Source: Phoronis australis (lineage: Eukaryota > Phoronida > Phoronidae). Taken from it: a DNA stretch of 64,000 nucleotides. Shown here piece after piece: positions 30,001 to 45,000 of the stretch. The stretch lies in the NCBI GenBank assembly GCA_002633005.1, contig NMRA01000308.1, positions 62,001 through 126,000 on the forward strand, given 5' to 3'. A program made the translations under genes and the position numbers. The number at the start of each line of letters is the position of its first letter. Position 1 is the stretch's first letter. The notes beneath the pieces were generated by a model. The model worked only from the letters and a program-made list of their open reading frames with translations. It ran no database searches and was not told the origin of the DNA.

Positions 30001-33000
30001 ATTATCGTGTGAGTGATAAAATTGAGGAAACGGAATGTCTGCTTAATGACTCAAATACATTATAAAACGAAGTAATGAATTAAAGAAACAGGAAGTTGAA
30101 GTAGCACTTCCTTAGCTGCACTCACGTCTGTAGTCCATGCCAGCCAGGAACCTTCTTGGAACGAGACCAGATTTCCGTCCACATAGCAGCGAAGTTCACT
30201 CTTGCTCCATCTATTGTACACGTGCACTAGAGCGACGTGATACCACTGGAGGGGAAAACAAAGGTTGGAGTCTTGGAACCACACAATAGTTTTGCAACTT
30301 AAATTATTGTAATTTTAGACATTTGGAAAACTCCAACAAACCCATGTTGCTGCCTAAATACCATTTATAATACACGGTTTCCATATTTTCTATGACTTTT
30401 CCAGGATTTAATTTTCATTAATTTTGCTATGAGCTATTTTCCACAAAAAGTACAATACGTCTAGCATTTTTGCTTAAGATTGTTTTGAAATAAGTATAAC
30501 AAACTGGTTTTAACTTGTGTTCATGATTTAAAGCCTCAGTCACACTGCCACCAAAATAGGCCAATAACATTAACACCACAATCCTATGTTGTTTGTTAAC
30601 TTTGTATTCAGTTGTTTAGTGAGGACATATCAGCCACTAAATATGACACAGTTTGTTGAAGTAACAAACAGGAATAGAACTGCACAGTCACATCACATAT
30701 TCAGGCAACCACAGGGGAAGTTGAGAACATGATGTTTCACAAAATTATGTACTTAGATTAAGTGGTGTGTTCCGACAACTGTTGTGCACATTGTATGTTC
30801 CCAGAAAGTTGAGAAGGTTACTCCTTCATCAGGTCTATATCCAGGTAAAAATTTTCCAAGATCTTAGTACTTTACAGCGATATGTAAATCTGGCCTAATT
30901 ATTATATGTTGTTTTTCATTTTAGCATATTAATTTTATTTCACTTGGTACAAAACGTCAAAATGATGTCACACCAAACAAGCGAATAGTCAGGTCTTAAT
31001 GTTGTCAGAGAGAGGTACACCTTTTCTGAAATCCATTCACTCAAAAAATATTTCAACTTAACTAGCGCTATTGATCAGTTATTTGTCACACAAATCTCTA
31101 CAAGTGATACACGCAAGTGCTACACGTGACATTTGTTTTAGGCCGTGTTATCAACATGAAGTGAGATAGACTCTTCCCCAGTTTGCAGGCCACCATACCA
31201 GGAGAAGAAGACTGTTGACCAAGTAATCCAAAGTGTCATCACATACCTTTCTAGGCTGGAACTCATAATTGACACACATGTTGAATCCCTTGTCTTTCAC
31301 TTTGTTATAAGTTAACACCAGAATATTGCCCATGAAGTGTGCAGAGTAGCCTATACCTTTACTGGAGCGAAAACTGCAAGGCAAAATACAGAAAGGTTTG
31401 ATTCAGTGTTGTAGAGTGAACATTACATCACCTAACACTAACTTTGACCATCTAAGAAAGATTGTACAATAGCTGAACTTATTTCCAAAATCTTTCACTG
31501 CTTATGAAGCTACAACTGGAGCTGCCTCATTATTTTAACAACCTTCACATTGCAGTTCAAATCCTCTACCTGAGTTACAAAAATGGCCATTTCAATGGTA
31601 TCAGCAGAAGTAGTCAAAGAATTTTCAGCACGCTTTATGACCTAAAAAAAAGCATACAGTAACTGCAGTCCAATTTTCTCTCTTGTTAAAAATGGATTAT
31701 AGACACAAATATTGTTGAAGCAGAGCAACTGTTCATGTTTCACCATAATATTGCAGTCACATGTTTCATACCAGACTAACTTGTTAACAACTACCTCAAC
31801 CATGAAGTAATCAATATTGCATTAACTAATGTGTTCATTGATGGCGTGAAATGAATTAACCAGCTTTACCAGATGTGCTCTTTTAAAAAGAAATACCGGG
31901 AGAGCACAGTGTATTTCACCGGATTGCACAAACAACAATTCCCAGATGCTAAACTTCAAGGCAACACAAAATCTGTGAATGCTCAACTTGTATCAAGGAC
32001 CACAAATATCACGCACACATAAAGTGTCTGCTAACCGTGATGCGTTTTTAACACATTGTGATATGAAGTGCGATTCCATGGTGCATACAAAACATCTGAC
32101 TATGGTAATTCAGACTGCCTGAATGAAGTCACTGAAACAACCAGAGTCAATTAACCCTCCAAAGCGCACAGACCCAACCACTTTGTGTATTGCAACGTGT
32201 GTTCATGTCCATTTCTGCGCAAACTGGGGGTAATGCTCCACAGGGTATACCTTTATGGTATATTGCTTTATCATAACAAGGATTTAACTAAAAGCAGTTA
32301 TTACCAGTAAAGGTAAGGCTTTTCATTTTCAATACCAACTCCTGTCACCGGATCAAGCCGGAACCACGTGGAAAAGGTCCACCCATTTTGGTACGGGAAC
32401 TGCTTGATAGGGGGCAGTGCAATGGCCTGAAATGAGAAATTTGTAGCGATAATTACAAGGGAAACATTCAGACAAACATGCTTGGAATCTAGCAAGAAAG
32501 ATTAAACAGAATGAATAATGTACTTTTCTAACAACTTAAACACAGTGAATCAAATGAAAACTAAAACCTAGATGAAAGCACATGTCTTACAGATCCTTTC
32601 TTTCCAGGAAAACTGAAGAATTCATCAGGGCCGTGTCTCTCTGGCATAATCTTCAGCACTGACAACAGGAGCACCGCATTCCTTCGCTACAACGAGACAA
32701 CAACACTTCCTTAAACTTCAATCAATACAACAAATCTCCAACAAATTTCACATTTCCCTCGAGCTTGTGGTTAGGGTATGATTTCCAAGAACTGATATGA
32801 ACACAGAAACCATTTTGTGGCACTAACGCTGGAAACAAACAGCTTGGGAAATAGCTTAATCTTAAAACTAAATAAATGATCTCTAAGAAGTCTTATTGGA
32901 AGTCATGTATTTCTGATGTTATCCACACTAAGTCACTATCTATGGACAATTAACACTGACGGGAAGCCGCAGTTTTAGTCTTGCACCTTTAGGTGGAATC

Positions 33001-36000
33001 TTCCATAACATGATTCTTGTTTGAGCTCTTCACAAATTTGTTTGATAAAGTATAACTCAGAAATGGTCAAGTAAAGTTGGTGAGAATTGTAGGAATTCAA
33101 GAAAAAGTTAAACCAACCCCATCATACATTCCACACTGAAACTAAAACAGACAAGATGCATTTTCAAAACAAACTTTGATGTGTTTTCTTGTCCATGAAC
33201 ACACTGATGCTCTATATCACATAACTCATTCTCCTTGACAGACAATCACGCTGCTTCGAAATGGTTACTTAATACCCCAAAAGGCACACTGAACAAGTTC
33301 AACAGTGCTGAATATTTTGAAAGCACTGAGAAAGGACTTCCATCTACAATTTTTATCGCAAATGGCAAAAACAGTGAGGGGAGCTCATAAAGGCAGCAGG
33401 GATTTGGTGGGAGAGAAGAGTAGTAAGATAAAACTATTAAGCAGACTACCTGAGCCACACAAATCACTGCTGAAACACCAGTCACCACTACTAAACTCTA
33501 CCACATGACGTAGAACATCACATCAAAATCACAATTTGAGTAATAACATCACAGAAACCTGCACACTGCACTGAAAACATCAATGTTCTAAATATCAAAA
33601 CCTGTCTGCAAAATAAACCTGGATGTATCCCTTCAATGGACGAATATCGTAGACAACGAAATGTCGATTTCCATGCACATATTTCCTAGAAAAAGCTCAC
33701 ATTCTATTTCACAATTCAGTTTATTCATGTATGGCAACAACATAAAAGTTCCCTCAACCAAAGCACAAATGCATACCTCTCTATGTGGTAGTTCCGCCTG
33801 TGGTACACCATCAAACTCAAGGTGAAGAGAATGTTCAATATTCTCATTCGTGACGTTAGTTAAACAAAGATTTAAAATCAATTTTAAATTTTCCTTTAAA
33901 GTTGCTGAATCCTTGTGCTTTAATAACATTTTTGATTAGGTTTGAATTGCTTGAAATTGAAACTAGTCAAAATTTTACGAGTTTTCGCAGTTTTGATTTT
34001 TTCCACAAACACATTGAGGTCATTAGCATTTCATTGCCACCCTCTCAGACTTTTCTGGGGGGGGCAGCCATTAAATATTTCAAGAAGTGTTGTTAGAGAG
34101 TTGTGCCCGCATCAAATGTGATTCATACAGATGTGTAAAGTACAATAAAATTCAATTTAATTTGAATTTCATCCATCTTTTGGCCAAACATGGGTCCAGC
34201 AACTTTAGAATAGTAGGAAGTACCTTTTTGCTTGGAAGCAATAAAATGGTTCACCTATAGCATTTTAAAGAGCAGAAAGTCTTGTTTTTTACATCGCATT
34301 GCAGAGGGATTTGTATCGTGCAGTACTTTGCCAGTCAATAAATCATGTTATGTAAACTTTGGAATATGATTATTGAACAAAGCCAGGTTTTGTAGTTGAT
34401 GATGATATGAGAATACAACTTTCTTAGGTTGAAACACTATGATGCAGATATAGAGAATTAATAACCGACGGTCAAATGGTATCAGATAATTGATATTTGC
34501 ATAAATCTCCTCATCCCTTGGAGTAGGTGATAAGAAAGGTTAACAAGAGCAATACATAGTATTGAAATGTGTCCATGACTGCACTGCAAATGATATGGTC
34601 CTGGGGGTGTTTTTGGTATCATAAAAATGGACATAAGGGCAATAACTTTTACCTTAAGTTTCATGGAGTTAAAAGAAAAACATAATAGTTTCAACTATAG
34701 CTACAGCTGAAGGGGAAATTTTAATTTGATTTAGTTGTTAACCACGTAATATATATATATATATATATGTATATGTATATGTATATATACGTATATGTAT
34801 TTATACCGTGTTCGTCCTAATAACCGCCCATGCCCCTATAAGCGCGTTTTCAGACTTTGCTGAAATAAGCGCCCAGTCCATGAACGTGTATGTGTGAAAA
34901 ATGCCTTACCTACAGTCCTAAAATTCTACAGTAACATCTTCAATTTGTTAATAATATGCAACAGACCTGAAAAAATCATTATGCGCAGAATTTGTAGACC
35001 TCGCCGCTATGTCAGTATTTAGCCGTGACTATAAACTTCAAAACTTTCGCCGCGCCTCAAAAAGAACACAAAAGTTTTGCTGATCTTGCGAGGAATGTGC
35101 CGTACTACGATGAGTGCACTTGTCAACGGTATTGTATTGTAGAAATTTCCCGCCATCAACAGAAATCCAAACTTCTTTGTACATGTGAAAACCGCGAATC
35201 GAAGACTAATAAATAAACTTGAGCAGTGTTAAAAGCACGTGGCCAGGAAGCACGTGCTACATACAAGTACCGGCTGTCATCAGACAATAGCCGGGAACTA
35301 TCCATTCATGAAATGGGTAGCACAGCATCGGCAAGAAATAAATATTGGCACTAATTTCCAACAGTTTCTAATACCATAAAAAATTTTGCATTATTTTAAG
35401 GAGGGATTGTTTGATTAATCATAATTGGTGTTTTTAAAGCCAAATATCCGATTAAAATGACCACTGACAGTGAAAGCTTACACACCCTTACACCGAAAAA
35501 TAACTGTCAGCCAGTCACATACGCATCCAGCAACAGGGCGACTAATATGGGCCTTACCGAGAAAATTGTCGACGTTTTTTTAGCAGATGAGACCAGCAAG
35601 TGCTGAATGAAACATGTGCTAATTTCTTAGATACAATGCACATCTAGCTCGTTAGATTGCGTTTACTCTGCCAAATGAACTCTGGTTACACGCACGCGCT
35701 TGCTTATTCAGACACGCAGACGAACTTCAAAACAAACGTCACGGGACAACAACATGTGTGTTTGTCCAGAGGTTTGTCTCGTGTTGCCACAGGTAGGCCT
35801 ACGATCATAGATGGCACACTGTAGCAAAGATTTGAACTTAAACTGCTGTCTGTTAATCCCGACTCCATGGGAACTTAAAAAATCTTAAAGATGCTATTTG
35901 GAAAACTTAAGGAGAATTTCAGGTAATTTGCTTGAGTCGAAACTGAATTTTCATTCAAGCATTCAACTTGCAATATCGACGATTGCGAGGCAGTCAGTTG

Positions 36001-39000
36001 GCGAGTTTTCACCCTGGAATTTCAGCACAATTTTCTGTAAAATGATCGTAATTTACCAGCAAAATTTGATAGCAATACACCACAATTTTGTAGAAAGTCT
36101 GTCATAGGTTACAGAAACGTCACAGAATGTAAATATGATGAATCTTAGCTTCCAATTTCACCCGTTTCGGAGACCGGGTTTCAACCGCCTGGGGTTACAA
36201 TAAGTGCCCCCCTGAAACAAATTTTTCTAAGCACCCTGGGCGGTTATTAGGGCGAATACGGTACATACACATACATGTTCATGCTAAAATGACACAAAAT
36301 AAGTTTGGTTTTAACACCATTTACTATGATTTCAACACTAGTTAGAAAACAAAAAAGTAGTTTGTGCTTTAGACCTTGCAAACCAATAGGCACCTTCGGG
36401 CAAAGCCATGTAACACTCTCGTGAGGAGAAACCATTGTATGTAGTTTTTGGTTGGAATAGCATGGCTCATTGTACAAACCTACCCAACGTCCTTTGTGAG
36501 CCTTTAATAAGCTGAACAATAGTTTGAGTTCCTTCACTGTTATACTGTAACTTGCTAGTACCCCCAACATATCCACCAGGAGGTCTGAAATAATGAGAAT
36601 ACAGGCAAGACATCAGCATTTTATAATCAGAGCACAAAGGGGCAGAAAGAAGGAATTCTATGTTAGTTGTTAGAATTCTTGACAAAAATAAATATTCCGG
36701 AAAGTTTACCTCATGGGTGGTGCTGCACAGCTGTCACCAATCCACATGCAAATTCAATTCAAATTTATTGAACAAAATAAGGCCTCGATCAGCAAAAATG
36801 GAAAAAATGCTTGAAATTGAATATGGTTTACGGAGCCAACATGAGGTCCAAGAAGTGCCTTGCATGTTCTTATTGCAGTTTTGAAATCTGGGGATTCTCT
36901 CAATACAAACGGCAAGCAGGAATGTGGCGCAAAACACCACAGGCTATTTTATCACCTCAGTGGACTACTCCACTCGTCAAGTATGAACTCTGCTTTCAAA
37001 TAGTGTTTCAGGGATATTCTGGGCGAGAAGAGTAATTTTTCTGAAGTGAGCTGCAGCGCAGAATTGAAACAAGTAATTCCGCAGTTGCAGCCTAGAGCTC
37101 TGCTGCTGAGCTAAATACCACAAATTAAATGGTTGAGTATTTTAAACGTATTTAAATGATAAAGATACTGACCTTGATTCCAGCAAATGTCTGGCAGACG
37201 ACGATGCGAATTTCAGGTTTGTAACAAAATCACTAACACAAAACGAATTTGGTTGTTTTACATTTCTGGTCAAAGCAAATACAACAAGTCTATTTCTTTC
37301 AACAATAATCACAAAAATGATTTTTTTTAACATAAAACAGATAATGACCCTTTAAAAAGAGCTCAAATAGAGTTATGGATGAACTATAGCCACAGACAAT
37401 TCTTGAAGATTACTTCTAGGGTCAAACTGAATCACTAACTTATTGAAATTGTTATCAGTTCTACTGACCTGCCACCATTTGGTCAGCTTCAGGCAGTCTT
37501 TGTAACACCTTCTCAATAAGACCGACCTCTGTGCAGGCTTGAAGGTTACGTCTGCTCTTGCGCAATATGGCCGTAAACAGGCTCCAGATTTCAGCCTAAT
37601 AAAAGATTTGAAAACATTTTACTACAGACAAACGCGTAAGACATTAACATTTGCTGTAAAAGTACCCCAGTCTTAACAATGTAAGTTAGAATCAATGATG
37701 TTGAGTATGAATTATGGAAAACAAACATGTATCTTCATAAAGGTGGATGATTCATATTAAGGTATGTAGTACCCTAGAAAACTGTCCAAGTTTGGACAAC
37801 TTCAGAACATCGTATCTCCAAAATGGCTGATTGTATTCACGTGAAACTTTCAGATACAAAGGATTATACACTGTTTTACAAAACACTGATAGAAATTAAG
37901 CTTGAAATGTTCCACTTTTGCATGAGAGGCTATCAAAAAATAAGAATTACGTGAACTTCATTCTACTTTCAGAAGAAATATACTTTTGCTCAAGTTAAAT
38001 TTTATACTTTTGTAGATATTTGGATAAATGTACAGATTTGGCAATATGGTGCCACATAACCTTAAGCTCTTACTGGGTGTGATGACAGTTGTGACAGTTA
38101 AATGTGCATTATAAATCTGTGCCTGTCAGACTTCTTACAATTAGAAAATCCACCTAATCTTGTTCCTAATGCTAAGGCTACGCTTGAGGAGATATTGAGG
38201 GATAGTTTCAGTCATTATTATAATAAGGCCACGCAGGAAATTTCATCGGTTTTATTTCCATCAATTTCAATTTAGGCACAGGATAAGAACATGGTGATGC
38301 TGCTTTGGAAGTGCAAATGCACCTCAGAATGTTGATACATTAAACACTCGAACATGGCATACATGGCGTATAGCAACTTCAAAGATTGTACAGCAGTATG
38401 AAAATCACAAATAGCACAGCCACTCAATGGAGAACATGGCTGTTTTTCATTCAAACAAATTTATCACCAAGTGATTGGATTTTCGGGTTCATTATCTTCC
38501 TTTCAATGTCCGTAGGTATTAAACTCGATTGTACTCATAGAATTGAGCAGAAAAAAGTGATCACATGAACATTTGTCTTGTGATTGCCAGCTAAATGACC
38601 ACCATTTAACTTTCAGCAGAGTTGTGACCTGATGTGTAGACAATCACAAAACTGGTAGGATGTAAGAGATACGTAGTTAAGTGTAGGATGTAATGTTGTG
38701 CATGAAGATTGACTGGTCCCAGGAGAAATTATTTACTGGTCTTCATTGACAGGGGATTAGAGGCACAAGTCATGTTCACACAATGTTAATACAATGAACC
38801 TCAATGTCAAATACAGTTGTGTTTCCAAGTAATAGTGACTTAAATGTAGTTATATCCTTCATGAACAAGACCAATACACAGTGCTGGTATGTGCCCACCA
38901 AGTGGATTCTCATACGCAATACTAAAATTTAAAAAACCCTCTTGGGAGACCTTTCTTTAAAACAACACATACTTGTTATGTTCCACAAAGGCCCACCACG

Positions 39001-42000
39001 CGAATGTCCAAATTTTCACTAAGTCTTTCCATATTTTCACCAACTTAAGTCCTTCCAAATTTTCACAAGTCTTTTCAAATTTTCGTGCAAGAATGGTGAA
39101 GGCATTTGCGTGAAATAATTGACCTTTCAACTAATTCTCAAAAATTTTGTTTTTAATGCTCTGATATCCAAATTAAAGCGCCCAGGCCATGAACCTAGAT
39201 GAGTACGGTATATTCGAGATAACATACAAGGGTTAGTTTTACCTGTAGTGTAACCTGACAATTGTCCAGCAGTTCCAACATGTGCATGACATTTTCAGAG
39301 TCTTGTATGACAAAGTTAGTCTCCAAGTCAAATTCACCACCAACAAGCTGCAATAGAAAAGAATTTGATCACCATGACAATAAAGTAAACAACATAGGTA
39401 TCACAAAAAAACTCCACAGTCTATCTCCAGTCACTGAAACACTATTTCAATGTAAATTAGTGGTGATGTATTTGATTATAAAATGAATGATTTATGGTTA
39501 CTATGGTAACACAAATAAATGGACAGGTAGATCTAAAATAATGGAAATTATTTTACAAGGATATTTGTTGAGGATATTTATTCAACCACAATTTTAAAGA
39601 TTAATAACATAATTTTACGCAGTTAATGATCACAAAAATTTATTTTTCGTTTGTCATCGTCTGAGACCCTACAGGCGGCAAAGCCCTTGAGATGTGAACC
39701 ATTTTGTTTTCGATTCTGCATGGTTGCTTCACATCGAACATTTGAATTTCCTACGGTCTTTGCTCACCACGTTCAAAAATACCGAAGGCAATGCTAGTCA
39801 TCACACAAATCAAAACAGTTAGATGCATGTTTATCAAAATGTCATTGAAAATTGCAGATTTTACTAGTGCACTTTTTGAGTATTGCCAAAAACACTTTTC
39901 AGCACTAAATACACGGCATGATCCAAGTTTCAAGGTCACAACAATAACATACAAATACATATAGAATTTACGCGAGAGCGGATAGATGAAACAGGGAACA
40001 GAGTAGGGAGAATTGATAGTTCATCTCCTGTCCCACTATAAGCGGATGTTAATAGCCGTGACTTATAAATCTCACGCTTTACGTACTCACAGCGTATCAT
40101 TTTGTTAGTATTGAAAATTTAAGCTTTCAGTTGTGTGATTTGAGTGGTGTTAACTTACTATGCTCTGCAAAATGCCCGGAACTTGTAACATAGACTCAAG
40201 ATACAGAGACTGGCACTGCATAGAATATAACAGAGCTCAACACAAAGTGAAGCCAGTCAGCTAGCTCTATGAATGAAGACTATCGTCAAAATACAGCTAG
40301 CTACCACTGTTTGTTTAGACTATTATCAAAAGCTAGGAAGCACTGTGTGTTAAGCTCCGTTAGACCCCCAAATTTCACACAGTCCGGGTAGTTCTGCTCG
40401 TCACCTCAGTCGTCGTGAAACTTAACGTGCATGGATGGCACACTATAGGGGGGTGGGGAGGGCTATAGCCCCACTTTTTTCAGTGCTACACTACACATGG
40501 TCTATAGGCGTTGCACCACAGGGGGGCTGAGGGGACTTTAGCCCCCCACATTTTTCAGTGATGCGCCGCCCATAACAAGTAGAACTAACAACTGGCGGCG
40601 GTGCATACAAATGTGGATGTCAACAAATACACTCGCTCGCTGCAGCCGTTTAAGTGAAAAACAATCTAACTAACGTCATTTTCTTGCATAATTCTCCGCC
40701 TATAGTAACAAAGAAAAGTCTGTCGTGGATTTGAAAACTGTACACTTGTGACAAGTGCACATGCCATTTCCTAAAATTTTGCGATATCACTCGGGAGATG
40801 ATGACAGCTTTGCAGCAGCAAACTTTGTAATGAAATTCAATTTGCTGGTATTAAAATACCAAAAAAATTGTAAAGAAATGAAACCAGTTCCGATAAAGTG
40901 TTGTGACATGTACGCTGGGAAGAGAAGAACAGTTGATTGAAGAATCAGCCAATAGGTGACACAATATTTCATGGCACCAAAAGCCGAAGCAAAAGATTGC
41001 ACCATAATTTTAGCAGCAAAATAACAAACAGTAGAGCGCCAATTTCCCAACACCGGTAAACAATTTAGCTAACTCAAGTAAGAGTGCAATTTTTACAGGC
41101 GCTAATTTTATGTCAGATTTTATTTGAACAGCTTTTTACCTACATCGGCAGAAAGCTGTATATTTAGTATACAACTTTGCACCATGGCTGCTCCCAGTGG
41201 TACGTACTAGCTGTATTTTGACAACAGTCTTCCTACAGCTAGCTGCTGGCTAGCTTCCATTTACTTTGATTTCACGATCCAATAACTACCGACGAAGCTG
41301 TGGCACAGTTGCTGACGTAAAACTTTCTATTGACACTTAAAATAAAACATACAACGAGAGACGAATGAGGATGCATACAACACAGTATCAAATATGGCGA
41401 GTTCAGTCCCCCCCCCCATGATGTCATAGCTGTGTAGCCCCCCACCCGTGATGTCATAGCTGTTTACGACAACCGGCAATAAACTCGCAAGTGGACTATT
41501 GGAGAAAGTCAGTGGCTAAGACAACCACTTGGTTTTATACTTAGATTCATGACATCAAATTAACAGAGTATACCAAAATGTATTGTATTCCAAGTGGCAT
41601 CTTCAATCAATGAACCCTGGTTTTCAGGAGAGCCCAGATGGAAATGTAATGCAACGGGGCTAGAATTACTTATATAACAACAAATGAAAATTAATAAATT
41701 ATAAATAAAACAATAAAAAATATATAATGAAAAGGATCTAAACCAAACAGCTATAAACAACTAAAAACAAAAAAACACAAAACAGAAAGTTAAGGTATCA
41801 TAAAAATGACCACTAGATGGCGCCATAACATACAATCCATGCAAAAACAGGAACATGCCATATTTCATAAAACTCTGTCAAGGAACTTGAGAGAAACAAA
41901 GGAAAACAGAATAAAATGAAATTGCCACTAGTGGGCAGTGCCCGTTGGGTCCGCTTGAAAGTCTTCGTCGTCTGTTGTTATCTTCATATAAATACACTTA

Positions 42001-45000
42001 CTAAATTTAGTAAAGATCCTGCATTGGGTTTAGGAGATACAACTATGGGCGCAAAACAAAACTACCACTAGGAGGTGCCACAGTGGTCAGTCCACCATCA
42101 TCAAAGGTCGTCTTCACACTGAGAACATGTATGCCAATTTTCAAATGATTTGGTTGATACAGGGGTGGACGCCAAAAACAAGATTTGAAAACGGCAACAA
42201 TGGCCACTAGCTGGTGCAAAATACCTCCATACAAAACAGGAAGATAGCGTCATCACACCAATAGATGCCTATATTTAAACTTTTATGAAAATCTGTTGAG
42301 GACCTTTGAAGATACAGAGTTGAACGTAAAACTCTAAAATTGCCACTAGGGGGCACAGCAGTAGTCAGATTTGTCCGAAAGCCATCGTCATCTGTAGTCA
42401 ACATCATATAAATATACTTGCTAAATTAAGTAGTAAAGAGCCTGCGAACGGTTTAGGAGATACAGCCATAGGCGCAAAAAAAACAAAACTGCCACTAGGA
42501 GGCGCCACAGTTGTTGAAATCGTCGGAAAATCATCATCAACTGTCCTCTTTATAGTAAGCACGTACACGCCAATTTTCACAATCATCCTTTGAGCGGTTT
42601 GGTTGACTCGAAAATAGTAAAAATGGCCACTAGGTGGTGCAAACTACGTCGAATCCATCCGAAAACGAGCCTTTGTTGGGATCATCCGCTGTTATGTTTT
42701 CACAGTCATTTGGCGTCATGACGATAAAGCTCTTTGAAAAGGGCTACGCGTTCCGAGTATGATTGTCGTGTCGGGATTTAGATCGTCAGGTAAGATTAAC
42801 CGCCCACGGCGGTTGTCTGTCGTAATAAGCGCCCATGCTCGGTTAACCGCCCATCCAATACTTTAGGTGGATTTTCGATTTAACCGCCCACTGCTCAGTT
42901 AACCGCCCTCCCCCGATTTTTTGGATTCGCCAATTTAACCGCCCAGGGCGTTAACCCAAACGATTACGGTATACGACAAATTTGTTAAGAATCGATGGCA
43001 CAAAACGTGTAATAAGCATTACAAAAAGAAGCAAACGCTGTGGACCATAAACAAGTAGATCTCTTAGTACGCGATTAGTAGTTAAATCGTGGTGGTGTAG
43101 TGGTAACGCACGCGCACACTACGCGCAAGGTCGTGAGTTCGAGTCTTTGGTACTTGCAGTTTTACCTGTTTGACATATTCTCCTTTTTCTTGCCTTTTTT
43201 CTTGGATAATACTTCAGGAATCAAGGAAAATGCTTGATTTTTAGAGGTAAAAACAGAAAAATTTCCTGGGCGGGAGGAGGGTTTGCCCTCCCCCCATTCG
43301 GTACTATGCGCGTCTACAATCGTGGTTCAGTTTGCGCAAATGTTTACAGCCGGACAAAATGTTGGGCCCCCCCTTGTGATATCTTAGATCCGCCACTGAA
43401 GCCAGCCACGATTGTTCAATGTAACATTACAACTGGTAAGGTTTGAATTGAACAACATTCAGGATCACTGGCTGTGTACCATGTCATAATGATGATAGTT
43501 GCTCTCATAACTCCATTGTTTCGTGAGTCTATCTTGCATTTATCTTTTGCTCACACTTCATCTAAGAAAAGAATCAACGAGTCCCGCAAAACAAAAATTT
43601 TTGTTACAAATATAAATGAAATATAACTGAAGGCTGCAAAGTAGGCATTGGCCACAAACTCTAACATCGTCAGAATACATACCTTTTCGTAAGAGAAACT
43701 GGTGGTGAAAATTCACTCTTCTGAGCAACATGCTATGTATACCCTTCTATAAAAGTGGACACACATAGACCCAGGCAATAGACCCTATTCACGCGGCGGC
43801 CATTAAGATCCAAAGCGAGGCTCAATGCGATAAAGAAAGCGAAAGTAGACATTGCGCGAGTTAAATAGCCGGTCTTTCGAGTCCAACCTGGATATTAAAT
43901 TTTAATGATGTGTCGACAATTAACCAGAGACGTAGAAAATTACATTAGAGAACAAGTTAAGGCGCCAAAGAGTTGTCTGACGAAAGGGTTTAATTTTTTT
44001 CGGAAAACTAGGCTCGAAACATGAAAAGTAAATATGACCAAATTGCGGCGATCGTAGTGTTATGGATTAGGTATTATACTGAATGCAGGGTTACGTTTTT
44101 TCTTGTAAATTGTTGATCAAAATACTTTCTACGCTGGACCAGGCCATCTGCTCGTATTGTTGACGAGTTGAAGACATATTCGACAGTGGTGTCTGTCATG
44201 TGCAATTAGTCACATCTGGTTTAATTTGTTGATCAAGAATATTAACATCAAGCATAGCCTGATTCTATGCTTTCACTGGGACTAACAGTTGATTTGTCAT
44301 TGGTCTGAAAGAATAATTGATGTTATTAAATATATTTTTATTAAAATAAAAAATCAGGCTCGTAATTGAAAATAAAAATTATTTGACCATCAATGCTTTC
44401 TTGGTTGTAATAATTCTTACGTCTATTTCATGTGTTAGATTTCAAATATCAATCTGGGCCAAGTTGAATTTTAAAACTAAAACACCTAATTCGTTCGTCC
44501 AAAACATAATATCGTTTTAGAATTCAATTTCAGTTAACTGGACAATGCAATCATAGTTATCATGTTTCTGCAGAAGCCTCTTTCATCCGAGGGGAACGTC
44601 TGGGTGCCAGTGCCTATTGAGAGGCGATTTTTTCGCCGAGTGAGGGCGGGAACAATCTACCTCCCGATCACCATCAATAGCACCCCCGCCCTGTTGCAAG
44701 CTCTCATAGGCTCTGCCTCAATTTAAAGTAGCCTTTTGTGCTCTTAAAAATTGTCACCTGTGTGGTTACAGGTGATGTGAACTCAGAGATTTTTCACTAG
44801 GGGAATTTTTGTGCCTCGTGGGGGGAATTTCGCGTGATCGATATTTCAATATGTTTGAGAGGGGAATAGGGCCGATATTGGGCCCCAAATTTGAGGGATT
44901 GAAGGCCCAGTCCTTTTTGGAAAGAAAAATTATAATGTGTCAACCCGTAGTAGGGGCGGATCCAGGTTTTCCAGTTAGGGGGGGGGGGGGGNGGCACAGG

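Noticed and set aside
35898-36107. Open frames inside the 1.4-kb elements (also 54,183–54,485)
   Set aside because: Not kept in the same frame between the two copies and with no transposase motifs.
37142-37333. Minus-strand frame ending ESR before GTCAGT, a candidate exon between exons 3 and 4
   Set aside because: Exon 3 and exon 4 already join in phase and in family sequence; this segment would break the conserved DLLVDMLG join.
43092-43160. Functional tRNA gene
   Set aside because: A- and B-box present, but anticodon loop lacks T33 and the T stem does not pair.
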